Assembly: GCA_017410445.1 (NCBI GenBank)
Contig: JAFQQU010000229.1
Location: 1-33,051 of the forward strand
From: Clostridia bacterium
Lineage (GTDB): Bacteria; Bacillota; Clostridia; Christensenellales; Aristaeellaceae
Length of the DNA: 33,051 bases
Direction of reading: 5' to 3'
The notes beneath the pieces were generated by a model. It ran no database searches. It was given only the letters and a program-made list of their open reading frames with translations, and had not been told where the DNA came from. Below are positions 7,181-15,000 of this stretch, piece after piece. The position numbers were made by a program, and so were the translations under genes. Positions within the stretch are counted from its first letter, which is position 1. Every line of letters begins with the position of its first letter.

Positions 7181-9220
7181 ATGACTATGCAGAAGCGTTC
7201 GCAGACCGGATTATCCATCATTTTTCTGGTCATCTGTATCATCGCTTGTATAACGACAGTCGTCGCGTTCCAGTCCATTCCGTCGATCAGCAGTGAACCG
7301 AATATGCTCCTGCCACTGAGCGTAGGCCTTGACATTCTGCTCATTACGCTATATGCTATGTATGTTAAGCACTACATCTCCGTCTCGGATGATGAAAGCC
7401 AGATCGAACGGCAGGCCTATACCGACGCGATGACTCAGGTTCATAACCGTGCCGCATTCAATCTTGCCGCCGAACAGCTGGGCGCCTCCGCATCGCCCAA
7501 GCTGACGCTGATTATGGCTGATCTGAACAACCTCAAGCAGGTCAACGATACGCTCGGACACATGATGGGCGATAAACTGATCTGTTCGCTGGTTAACTGC
7601 CTGAAACAGGCGTTCGGCTCTTTGGGTAAAATTTACCGCTACGGCGGAGACGAATTTATCATCCTGATCGAAAAAGCCGATCTGGAAGAAGTACAGGCTG
7701 CCCGCACGCGCTTCGAACAGATGATTCTGGAGCACAGTATGCACGGCGGTCTGGAAATTTTTGTTGCCGTGGGCCTCGCGTCCAGGCAGAACCCGCAGAA
7801 CGCAACGCTTCACGTCATGGAGCTGCTGATTCTGGCCGACAATGCCATGTATCAGTATAAAGCCGCTCAGAAAGCAGCGCGCGCAGCATACGAACCTGCT
7901 CGCCATCCGATTCTTGAACAGATTGATCCTACGACCGGAATTCTCAGCTTCCCCGCCTTCAAAACGCGTCTCTACAGCGTACTTCATTCCGATACTCCGG
8001 TCTGTCCGTGCATTATAAATTTCTCCATCAACTTTTTCGACAGCTACAGTTTTTCGATTGGCTGGAGCGCAGGCAATCAGCTGCTGCAGCAGTTGACCGA
8101 ATTTGCCATGTGTCTGTGCGAAGGTAAGGGCTTCTGCGCCCACGCCGAGGGTGATTCCTTCTGGATTTACGGCGATTATCCGAACATCAGCGCATTAACC
8201 GACCGGATTTCACAAGAAACCAACCGCCTGCAGGCTCAGATGAGCGATTTCGTCCTCTATCCCAGCTTTGGCATTTATTTGATTAGCGACCGCCTGACTC
8301 CGGTAAGCGATATGTGCAGCCGCGCGTCCAACGCCCGCATCAGCATCAAGGGGCAGCTTGACACGCTGTATCACGTCTACAGCCCGGAGGATCAGCAGCG
8401 TCATATCTCAAACATGCGCCTCGCCTCATCGCTTCAGCGCGGTCTGAAATCGGAGGAGTTTCTTCCTTATTATCAGCCCCGTTATTCATCTGACAGAAGC
8501 CGGATTGTCGGCGCCGAAGCGGTCATTCGCTGGCTGCAGCCAAATCAATCCCTCTCCCACGATGACATTATGGAGCTCGCGGAAAAAAGCGGACTGATTC
8601 TGTCTCTGGATTGGTATATGATCAGGAAGATCTGTCAGTTCCTGAAGAAGCAGCTGGAGGCCGGCCATCGCTGTCTGCCGGTATCTGTCAACTTCTCCCG
8701 TCTCCACGTATATGAAACCGACTGCGTCGGCCGTCTGTGCCGGCTGGCCGATGAATATGATATCCCGTACGAACTGCTGGATATCGAGATCGCCCGCACC
8801 TCGCTTGACCACAACAGTCTGGATCTTTTACCGACTTTGGTCTCCGATATCCGCAAAAAGGGCTTTTCTGTGCAGCTGAACGGCATCAACAGTTATCTGA
8901 TGACGCTCATACCGCAGCATCAGGTGCTTGTCGATGCGATCATCATCGACAGAACGCTCATTGAAGTGTCCGACGCCTCCAACACCAATCACACCATTCT
9001 CTCCCATGCAGTTACGCTCTGCAGAGAACTGAATACCCTCACCATCGTGAAGGGTGTCGAAACCCATGAACAGCTTGAACTGCTGCAGAGATGCAGCTGC
9101 GAGATCGTCCAGGGCGACGTTCTCTCGCCCGCGCTTTCCGGAAAGGATTTCGCCCAGCTTATCAGCCGGACACATTCCGGAACCCCCGCCTCCGTCATCA
9201 CAAAAAGGGCGAAAAAGTAA
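7181..9220 (+). CDS. Membrane GGDEF-GGDEF-EAL protein, cyclase likely active, EAL likely dead
   Basis: A 679-residue protein starting at ATG 7181, preceded by GGAAAGGTGTT; an ATG at 7136 lacks a ribosome site. Two transmembrane helices (about 11-31 and 44-63) precede a GGDEF domain with intact RYGGDEF (153-159) and DLNNLKQVND (114-123). A second GGDEF-like domain (about 255-400) has AEGDSF instead of GGDEF. The C-terminal EAL domain (about 412-665) keeps E446 (as AEAVIR), N504, E536 and Q644. It has lost the metal-binding DDFG (now LNGIN, 566-570), the Lys of KID (now I588) and the Glu of EGVE (now K624). No RxxD inhibitory site precedes GGDEF. Expected role: c-di-GMP synthesis at the membrane, with the other two domains as sensors or scaffolds. 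Confidence 0.92.
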   Translation: MTMQKRSQTGLSIIFLVICIIACITTVVAFQSIPSISSEPNMLLPLSVGLDILLITLYAMYVKHYISVSDDESQIERQAYTDAMTQVHNRAAFNLAAEQLGASASPKLTLIMADLNNLKQVNDTLGHMMGDKLICSLVNCLKQAFGSLGKIYRYGGDEFIILIEKADLEEVQAARTRFEQMILEHSMHGGLEIFVAVGLASRQNPQNATLHVMELLILADNAMYQYKAAQKAARAAYEPARHPILEQIDPTTGILSFPAFKTRLYSVLHSDTPVCPCIINFSINFFDSYSFSIGWSAGNQLLQQLTEFAMCLCEGKGFCAHAEGDSFWIYGDYPNISALTDRISQETNRLQAQMSDFVLYPSFGIYLISDRLTPVSDMCSRASNARISIKGQLDTLYHVYSPEDQQRHISNMRLASSLQRGLKSEEFLPYYQPRYSSDRSRIVGAEAVIRWLQPNQSLSHDDIMELAEKSGLILSLDWYMIRKICQFLKKQLEAGHRCLPVSVNFSRLHVYETDCVGRLCRLADEYDIPYELLDIEIARTSLDHNSLDLLPTLVSDIRKKGFSVQLNGINSYLMTLIPQHQVLVDAIIIDRTLIEVSDASNTNHTILSHAVTLCRELNTLTIVKGVETHEQLELLQRCSCEIVQGDVLSPALSGKDFAQLISRTHSGTPASVITKRAKK

Positions 9221-9311
9221 AAGTTTTACTCATTCGTCACGTACCCGACGGCTGTTTGTAATCATTTTATGTATAATTAAGAATAGAGAAACAGAAAGGC
9301 TGAGGATCGAT

Positions 9312-10016
9312 ATGGAAATCATTCACAACGGATTTCACGAATACGATTCCGAGCAGTGCAGCGCGCTTCTTTCGAAGCTGCCCGGCGTCTATGCGGCCAG
9401 ACTGCGCTTTGAGGATGGCGATCTTGTAGAAATCCATGTTCTGGGTGCTACAGATCGCAACGCCAAGCAGATCGCGCGCGATATCCAGTCCGCCATTTTC
9501 GCCACCTATGGCGTAGAAGTGGACCACAGGATCATCAGCATTGCGCAGCTTCCCTCCGACCCCTTCACACCGGCCGCCCACGCCTCCCATGCCGAGCCCG
9601 CCGAGTCTCATCATGAGGTCCGGCCCCTCTTCTCCGGCATGGAATCCAGCATGAGCGGCGGTCAGTTTCATGTGAGCGTGCATCTGTTCTGGGACGGTCA
9701 TGATCTCACCGGCGAGGGAAAATGCCGCGATTCACTGGTGCATCGCAACCGGACCATTGCCCGTGCGACGCTTGACGCGGTCAACGCCTTCCTCGGAAAC
9801 GACTACTTCGGTCTGCTCGAGGTCAAACAGGTCAATATCTGGGATGTAACCGTTGTCGTTACGGTTATTGAGTATCTCGAAAAAGACGACGCGGATCCCG
9901 TCATCCTGATCGGCGCAGCGACGCAGAAGGATAATGCCGCCGCAGGCATTGTCCGCAGCACGCTGGACGGACTGAACCGCAGCCTCGGCAAGCTCTATCC
10001 CTCTTCAAAAAACTGA
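9312..10016 (+). CDS. Two-domain protein resembling the LeuA regulatory domain
   Basis: A 234-residue protein starting at ATG 9312 after GAGGATCGAT. The N-terminal domain has LVEIHVLGATDRNAKQIARD and VDHRIISIAQL, a pattern seen in uncharacterised bacterial proteins. After an Ala/His/Pro linker (about 85-110), residues of about 118-230 follow the shape of the 2-isopropylmalate synthase allosteric domain: a beta strand, ATLDAVNAFLG, then ILIGAATQKDNAAAGIVRSTLDGLNRSL at the end (quoted in parts ILIGAATQKDN and STLDGLNRSL). There is no catalytic TIM barrel. A ligand-binding or regulatory role is inference. It sits between two c-di-GMP genes. Confidence 0.7.
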   Translation: MEIIHNGFHEYDSEQCSALLSKLPGVYAARLRFEDGDLVEIHVLGATDRNAKQIARDIQSAIFATYGVEVDHRIISIAQLPSDPFTPAAHASHAEPAESHHEVRPLFSGMESSMSGGQFHVSVHLFWDGHDLTGEGKCRDSLVHRNRTIARATLDAVNAFLGNDYFGLLEVKQVNIWDVTVVVTVIEYLEKDDADPVILIGAATQKDNAAAGIVRSTLDGLNRSLGKLYPSSKN

Positions 10017-10022
10017 TAACTA

Positions 10023-10143
10023 TATAATAGAATCCCAGTTTAAGCAGGCCGTCGGATTTCGGCTTAACCCATGAAATAGCGAAGCGGAAAAGTGCGTGTC
10101 CGGTTAGCGGAGGACATAGCCTTGAGAAACGGAGGCTATATTC
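10023..10143 (+). promoter_or_regulatory. Structured leader RNA before a 28-residue ORF
   Basis: A -10-like TATAAT (10023-10028) lies just after the preceding stop codon. The presumed transcript then has three hairpins: TTAAGC/GCTTAA (10040-10045 with 10062-10067), TGTCC/GGACA (10097-10101 with 10112-10116), and ATAGCC/GGCTAT (10116-10121 with 10134-10139). The ribosome site GGAGG (10131-10135) of the small ORF is partly inside the third stem, so translation could be gated. CGGA recurs in the unpaired parts. It matches no riboswitch class I can recall; the c-di-GMP class I core GACGCAAAG is absent. Confidence 0.45.
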
Positions 10144-10230
10144 ATGAATAAGGCTAAGATCCTGTCTGCGCTGATTTCGCTGGCTACTTTCGTTCTGTCT
10201 GCGGGCGCTTATCTGTCCTGGAGAAAGTAA
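10144..10230 (+). CDS. 28-residue single-helix membrane peptide
   Basis: ATG at 10144 follows GGAGG by eight bases and the frame ends with TAA at 10230. The product has a basic start (MNKAKIL), a 17-20 residue hydrophobic stretch (LISLATFVLSAGAYLSW) and a basic tail (RK). That is a typical bacterial small transmembrane protein, which usually binds and modulates a larger membrane partner. It lies 89 bases before the HD-GYP gene, whose membrane domain is a possible partner. A type I toxin peptide is an alternative, since short hydrophobic peptides behind structured leaders are typical of those; no antisense RNA was identified. Confidence 0.65.
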   Translation: MNKAKILSALISLATFVLSAGAYLSWRK

Positions 10231-10319
10231 TATCTCCCCATTGATCTCTCCGAGGGCCTGCTTAATTTATTTTACACAGATTATGACAGTATGTTTTATC
10301 GTCATGAAAGGGGTACGAC

Positions 10320-11597
10320 GTGAAAAAGCGTGCAATAGCTTACATTGTATTGGTATCTCTCATCGGCATCGCTTTGGGCATCAAATGCTGTATCGACTAT
10401 TTGCTGCCCATTTTCCGGGGAGAGGTTTATCTTGCCGCGCATATGTTTGCCATTCCGCTCCTGATCTGTGCCCTTTGCCGCTCCTTCCCCATCACGGTAC
10501 GTGGCGAGGAAAAGCTGGATCTTTCGGTAATCAGCGTTCTGGCGATATACCTGACGCAGGGCGCCGACGCCGCGGTAACCGTATACATGATCAGCTCTCT
10601 GTTCTCCTTCGAGCACAACACCCAGACCAATAAGCTGGAGCATATCTTTGGCATCGGCTTTCAGCGGCTCCTTTTCAACGATTCGACAGTCATTCTTTCC
10701 ATCATTCTGCCCGACCTGGCGCTAAGCCTGATTCCCGGCTGGATACCCGGCCCGATTCAAATGCCCCAGGTGCTGATTCCCGCCGCCCTGTTCTCCCTGC
10801 TGACTTTTCTGATCAACGGCGTCCTTCAGCTGAGCATGTTCTGTCTGAACGGCGAACTGCCGCTTGCCGAAATGGCGCATGTACTGCTGGGTCTGACGCC
10901 CAACGTCATTTCTGCCATGCCGATGGGTCTCCTGATGGGCTTCGGTTACTCCTCTGAATCCTACATGTGGTTCGTGTTCATCATGCTGTTCCCGCTGCTG
11001 CTTGCGCGCTATGCATGGAAGCTGTATCTGGATTCCGAAAGCGCACGCTCTCACCTGATCAAAGCATTCATTAACAGCATTGAAGCCAAGGACAAATACA
11101 CGCAGGGTCATTCCGAACGGGTCGCCGGATATGCCGTGCAGATTGCCAAGCAGATGAAGCTGTCCAGGCACGAAATTCAGCTGATTCAGCAGGGCGCCGT
11201 GCTTCACGATATCGGAAAAATCGGCATTGCGGACCAGATTCTGAACAAGCCGGACAAGCTGGACGCAGACGAAACGCTCACCATTCAGCAGCATCCGCTG
11301 ATCGGCGTCAAGGTACTGGAAGAAGTCGGTCTGGAAAAGGAAGTGCTTGAGATGGTCCGAAGCCATCACGAGCGATACGACGGAGACGGCTATCCCGAAA
11401 AGCGCGCCGCGAAGGATCTTCCGATCGGCGTTCGCATCCTGTGCGTAGCCGATTCCTACGATGCAATGACCAGCGACCGTCCCTATCGGAAGGGCATGGA
11501 ATTCGAGATTGTCAAGAAGATTCTGCTCGAGGGCAAGGGCAGTCAGTTTGATCCCGAAGTAGTAGACGCTTTCATCGCGTCCATGGAGAAAAAATAA
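10320..11597 (+). CDS. Membrane-bound HD-GYP c-di-GMP phosphodiesterase
   Basis: A 425-residue protein with a GTG start at 10320 behind AAAGGGG. Residues 1-235 form a multi-helix membrane sensor (about six to seven hydrophobic segments). The HD-GYP domain follows with H264 (GHSERV), the HD pair 296-297 in VLHDIGKIGI, HHERYDGDGYP (349-359), and the conserved CVADSYDAMTSDRPYR segment. All expected metal ligands and the GYP motif are present, so it should hydrolyse c-di-GMP to GMP. It is followed by a DUF5317 gene one base after its stop codon. Confidence 0.93.
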   Translation: MKKRAIAYIVLVSLIGIALGIKCCIDYLLPIFRGEVYLAAHMFAIPLLICALCRSFPITVRGEEKLDLSVISVLAIYLTQGADAAVTVYMISSLFSFEHNTQTNKLEHIFGIGFQRLLFNDSTVILSIILPDLALSLIPGWIPGPIQMPQVLIPAALFSLLTFLINGVLQLSMFCLNGELPLAEMAHVLLGLTPNVISAMPMGLLMGFGYSSESYMWFVFIMLFPLLLARYAWKLYLDSESARSHLIKAFINSIEAKDKYTQGHSERVAGYAVQIAKQMKLSRHEIQLIQQGAVLHDIGKIGIADQILNKPDKLDADETLTIQQHPLIGVKVLEEVGLEKEVLEMVRSHHERYDGDGYPEKRAAKDLPIGVRILCVADSYDAMTSDRPYRKGMEFEIVKKILLEGKGSQFDPEVVDAFIASMEKK

Positions 11598-11598
11598 G

Positions 11599-12144
11599 AT
11601 GCTTCTTGTATACTGCGTTGCTGCCGCCGTCCTGGTCGGATACCTGACCGGAGGGCGGCTCAGCAATTATCTGAACGCGCCGCTTAAGCTGGTACTGCTC
11701 CCCTGTCTCGCATTTGCCATCGAAGCGACCTTTGGCCACATCGGTAAATGGACAAGTCTGCCGCCGGAGAAATGGCTTCCGGTAACGGTATGCGCGGAAT
11801 ATCTGCTGCTGGCTGTATTCATCTGGTGCAACAGAAGCTCCCGGGGCGTCAAGCTGCTGGGCGCAGCAACGGTTGTCAACTTCGCTGCGATTTCTGCAAA
11901 CGGATTCCGCATGCCGGTCAGTCCGCTCATCTACAATTACCCCGCTATGTCCGACTTTGTAGACAGAATCCGGTCGGGAGATTTACCTGAGTATGTACTG
12001 GTAGGCTGGGACGGGCCGCTGTGGTTCCTCGGGGACACCATTCCCCTGTTTGACGGCTTGGCAAGCATAGGCGATCTGCTGATGGCCGCGGCTTTAGTCG
12101 TGATATTCATCCATCTGATGAAGGCGCAGCCTGCCGAAGCCTGA
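11599..12144 (+). CDS. DUF5317-family membrane protein
   Basis: A 181-residue protein with about five hydrophobic segments and the motifs GGRLSNYL, ANGFRMPVSPLIY, WFLGDTIPLF and GLASIGDLLMA, which match my memory of DUF5317. Its ATG is one base after the HD-GYP stop codon and its ribosome site GGAG lies within the end of that gene, so the two are translationally coupled. No catalytic residues can be named; a partner or effector of the HD-GYP protein is a reasonable inference. Confidence 0.75.
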   Translation: MLLVYCVAAAVLVGYLTGGRLSNYLNAPLKLVLLPCLAFAIEATFGHIGKWTSLPPEKWLPVTVCAEYLLLAVFIWCNRSSRGVKLLGAATVVNFAAISANGFRMPVSPLIYNYPAMSDFVDRIRSGDLPEYVLVGWDGPLWFLGDTIPLFDGLASIGDLLMAAALVVIFIHLMKAQPAEA

Positions 12145-12200
12145 CTCATCCACGAACATCATCTACAAATCAGACTCCCGTCTGAAGCAAAAAGTGTCAG

Positions 12201-12236
12201 AATCCATGCTGAATCCGAACGGAAGCAGCATGGATT
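12201..12236 (+). terminator. Terminator after the DUF5317 gene
   Basis: AATCCATGCTG (12201-12211) pairs perfectly with CAGCATGGATT (12226-12236). A T-rich stretch (TACTTTATATTT) follows. It closes the c-di-GMP block about 60 bases past the stop codon. Confidence 0.65.
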
Positions 12237-12374
12237 TACTTTATATTTACACATTTTCAACACATCACAGGATAATCATTCTTTTCAGCAGACCGGATTC
12301 TGTTTTGGTGCTGCGCATTTTTTCGAATATCCTATTGATGTTTTGGTTGATCTGTATTATGATAATAACAAATC

Positions 12375-12394
12375 CCGCCGAATAAAGTCGGCGG
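12375..12394 (+). promoter_or_regulatory. 5' leader hairpin before the Nif3-like gene
   Basis: CCGCCGA (12375-12381) and TCGGCGG (12388-12394) form a 7-bp GC stem with loop ATAAAG, ending five bases before the AGGAGG ribosome site (12399-12404). It may stabilise the mRNA or modulate translation. The function is unproven. Confidence 0.4.
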
Positions 12395-12413
12395 CAGCAG
12401 GAGGTAAACTTCA

Positions 12414-13241
12414 ATGACAGTCAAAGAAATGTATCAGATGGTGCTCGATCTGGTCGGTCTCGACGCTATGCCCGAGGACTCCGGCATCGTATTCGACAAC
12501 GGCAAGGACGTAAAGAAAGTCCTTGCCGGTATCGACATGGACAACACCATGCTGATGCTCGCCAAGCAGCTGGGTTTTGACTGCGTAGCGCAGCATCATC
12601 CGGCCGGCATCATCAATGCGCACGTAGGCGATCTGTTCGGCCGCGACCATATGAAGAAGCTGATGGAATGCGGCGTTCCGATCAACGAGGCGCAGCGTCT
12701 GGCCTATGCCAGCAAGACCAAGCGCGCTCAGGCTATGCACACCCGCAACCGCACCCAGATGCAGGACGTCGCCCGCCTGCTGGACATCAGCGACGTCGCC
12801 TTCCATACCCCGGCCGATATTCTGGCCGAGCGCTACACACAGAAGCGCATGGACGCCCTGATGGAGCGCAATCCCCAGTGCACCGTTCAGGACGTTATCG
12901 ACGAACTGCTCACCATCCGCGAGTATCAGGACGCGCTCGAGGGCCAGAAGCCCGAGGTGTGGGTCGGCTCCAAGGACAGCTTCGCAGGCCGCATCTATGT
13001 TGAAATGTACGGCGTAGGCGCGCCCACGCTGGATGAGTACATCGCCTGCTCCAACGCCGGCGTCGGCACCTTCATCACCATGCATGCCACGCCCGACGTC
13101 ATCGACGGCCTGAAGAAGCACAACAAATCCAACCTGGTCGTTGCCGGTCACATGGCCAGCGACTCGCTCGGCTTCAACCAGATTCTGGATGCCTGGGAAG
13201 CCAAGGGCATTGAAATCGTCCGCATCAGCGGCATCGTCTGA
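12414..13241 (+). CDS. Nif3/DUF34-like dinuclear metal protein
   Basis: A 275-residue protein starting at ATG 12414 behind AGGAGG. It has features of the NIF3 (DUF34) family: AQHHPAGII near residue 60, where two histidines would bind metal, and a C-terminal VVAGHMASDSLGFNQI with a further His/Asp pair. The family folds into rings with a di-metal site; its reaction is not firmly established, although GTP cyclohydrolase-like activity has been claimed for relatives. The middle (about 90-190) is helical and longer than a PII-like insert would suggest, so it may be a divergent branch. Monocistronic, with a strong terminator. Confidence 0.7.
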   Translation: MTVKEMYQMVLDLVGLDAMPEDSGIVFDNGKDVKKVLAGIDMDNTMLMLAKQLGFDCVAQHHPAGIINAHVGDLFGRDHMKKLMECGVPINEAQRLAYASKTKRAQAMHTRNRTQMQDVARLLDISDVAFHTPADILAERYTQKRMDALMERNPQCTVQDVIDELLTIREYQDALEGQKPEVWVGSKDSFAGRIYVEMYGVGAPTLDEYIACSNAGVGTFITMHATPDVIDGLKKHNKSNLVVAGHMASDSLGFNQILDAWEAKGIEIVRISGIV

Positions 13242-13250
13242 TTCCCCGAA

Positions 13251-13284
13251 GCGCCCGGCAGAATAAACGCCGGGCGCCTTTTTT
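13251..13284 (+). terminator. Rho-independent terminator
   Basis: GCGCCCGGC (13251-13259) pairs with GCCGGGCGC (13269-13277), followed by CTTTTTT. It terminates the Nif3-like gene. Confidence 0.95.
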
Positions 13285-13345
13285 CGAGGAACAATTTACC
13301 GCTCTCCTCCGCCTAACCGGTATCAACGAAAGGCGGTGCTTACCG

Positions 13346-13978
13346 ATGAAAAAACTGTTTCCCGCTGTACTGGCCCTTCTGATGCTGCTTATGCCGCTCC
13401 CGGTCATGGCTGAAGGATGCCTTCCCCGTGCGCTGACCGCTGACGAAGCCGCAGCCGCGAATTTGTTCCTGTCCAATTTCACCGAGACCGGCATACGCTC
13501 TTGTTCCTCCTATTCCGACGATATGGTGCTTGTGGATTTTGCGCACGATCACATGTGGTTCAATTCACAGTCTTCGTATGAATACGGCGAATACAGCAGA
13601 GGCAACAACTGCCGCGTGTCCGACGACCGCATCCAGACAATCATCGATAAATATTTCTACGACTCCTATCCCGTCGACCTGTCCGAAACCCGGTTCGATT
13701 ACATCGACGGGTACTACTATCACTGTGAAACCGGCGGCTGGACGTCCTGCGGCTTTGCGCATGCAGTCAGTATCTGCCCCATCGGAGACAATCAGTATTT
13801 CGTGCTGTTCTATATCTACGGCGGCGGTAACCATTGGGAGAACAGTATTCTGTCCGCTTCCACAGAGGAAATCGAAGCCCTCTACGGCGCTCCGGGCGGA
13901 TGCGGAAGCGCGCTGATTTATGCGGAAGACCTCGCCGACCGCAGCACCTATAAAATGATTTCCTACTCCGCGGCATAA
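13346..13978 (+). CDS. Small secreted protein of unknown function
   Basis: A 210-residue protein beginning with a clear Sec signal peptide (MKKLFPAVLALLMLLMPLPV, cleavage likely after VMA or MAE). The mature part starts with a segment NLFLSNFTETGI and is rich in Tyr, Ser and Asp. It has six or more cysteines spread along the chain (in SCSSYS, NNCRVS, HCETGGWTSCG, SICPIG, GGCGS), so disulfides are possible. No catalytic motif was recognised. Ribosome site AAAGGCGG lies before ATG 13346. It stands alone between two terminators. Confidence 0.75.
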   Translation: MKKLFPAVLALLMLLMPLPVMAEGCLPRALTADEAAAANLFLSNFTETGIRSCSSYSDDMVLVDFAHDHMWFNSQSSYEYGEYSRGNNCRVSDDRIQTIIDKYFYDSYPVDLSETRFDYIDGYYYHCETGGWTSCGFAHAVSICPIGDNQYFVLFYIYGGGNHWENSILSASTEEIEALYGAPGGCGSALIYAEDLADRSTYKMISYSAA

Positions 13979-13995
13979 TCCCCGCTCTCATTCAG

Positions 13996-14034
13996 CAGCG
14001 TCTGTCCCGGCACATCCGGGCCGGACGCTGTTTT
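13996..14034 (+). terminator. Rho-independent terminator
   Basis: CAGCGTC (13996-14002) pairs with GACGCTG (14024-14030), with an inner CCCGG/CCGGG pair (14006-14010 with 14016-14020) and TTTTC following. It ends the secreted-protein gene. Confidence 0.85.
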
Positions 14035-14145
14035 CTATGTCGGCAGCATCCCGGCATTATGCAGTATTCAGCTTCACATGCAATTCATTACCCGATTCTC
14101 AACACAAATAATGCAGTATATTAGGACAGCAATCATGAATAAAAA

Positions 14146-14174
14146 TTGACTTTTGGAGAACATTCTTATATACT
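14146..14174 (+). promoter_or_regulatory. SigA promoter of the esterase/ATP-grasp cassette
   Basis: TTGACT (14146-14151), a 17-bp spacer and TATACT (14169-14174) form a near-consensus vegetative promoter 36 bases before the ATG. The surroundings are very AT-rich against a GC-rich genome. Confidence 0.8.
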
Positions 14175-14209
14175 ATATAGATAAGTAGGTATTCGGAGGC
14201 TGAGTCAGA

Positions 14210-14965
14210 ATGATATTCAAATGGGATGTAACCATTCCTCCCCTCAGCGGAAAGAAGCCCCGGAGAGGATATGTTTATCTGCCGGATTCGTATGACGACG
14301 AACCGCAGAAAATGTATCCTGTTCTGTACATTATCGACGGGCACAACGTCTTCTTCGACAGCGACGCCACCTACGGCAAATCATGGGGCATCAACGCCTA
14401 CATGCGCTGGACGAAAAAGGCAATGATCATTGTCGCCATAGAGTGCAACCACGAAGGCAACCGTCGGCTGATCGAATATTCTCCGCTGAAATTCGAAACC
14501 GGCTCGCTGGGCAAAATCGACGGCAAAGGAAAGGTCTATATGGACTGGCTGGTAAAAGAGCTAAAGCCGTTCATCGACGCCCGCTTCCGTACTCTGCCCG
14601 ACCGGGACAACACGCTCATCTGCGGCTCCTCCATGGGCGGGCTTATGGCGCTGTATGCCGCAGTCGAATACGGCAGGTATTTCAGCAAAGCCGCCTGCCT
14701 GTCCCCGAGTATCTGGGTCGCTCCCGAGAAATTCGAGCGGATGATCGCTCAGGCAAATATCCGCAGAGATACCTTCATCTACATGGACTACGGCAGCGAA
14801 GAACTGGGAAACCACGCAGCCAACCGGGAAGCGCTTGCCGGCGTTGTAAACGCGCTCAGAAGCAAGGAAATCGATCTGGCATTCCGGATCATTCCCGGAG
14901 GAACGCACAGCGAGGCCTCGTGGGAAAGACAGATTCCCGTGTTCATGGAGTGTTTTGGAATCTAA
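14210..14965 (+). CDS. Esterase-D-like alpha/beta hydrolase
   Basis: A 251-residue cytoplasmic alpha/beta hydrolase of the esterase D/Fes type. The nucleophile elbow is GSSMGG with Ser141; the catalytic His is probably H233 in PGGTHSEASW; IIDGHNVFFD (41-50) is the typical oxyanion-side segment. No signal peptide. Relatives hydrolyse carboxyl or thioesters, or acyl groups on siderophores and sugars; the substrate cannot be read here. It heads a three-gene cassette, 35 bases ahead of a second esterase of a different subfamily. Confidence 0.85.
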   Translation: MIFKWDVTIPPLSGKKPRRGYVYLPDSYDDEPQKMYPVLYIIDGHNVFFDSDATYGKSWGINAYMRWTKKAMIIVAIECNHEGNRRLIEYSPLKFETGSLGKIDGKGKVYMDWLVKELKPFIDARFRTLPDRDNTLICGSSMGGLMALYAAVEYGRYFSKAACLSPSIWVAPEKFERMIAQANIRRDTFIYMDYGSEELGNHAANREALAGVVNALRSKEIDLAFRIIPGGTHSEASWERQIPVFMECFGI

Positions 14966-15000
14966 GAACAATAATAATGAGATACAGAGGTGTGTAACCG

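Noticed and set aside
10080..10143. GTGCG start of a group II intron or a c-di-GMP riboswitch in the leader
   Set aside because: No domain V, no intron-encoded protein, and none of the GEMM core sequences; the element remains unassigned.
12194..12385. 63-codon plus-strand frame between the DUF5317 and Nif3-like genes
   Set aside because: Starts within the terminator hairpin arm region, has no ribosome site and a low-complexity hydrophobic product; more likely non-coding.
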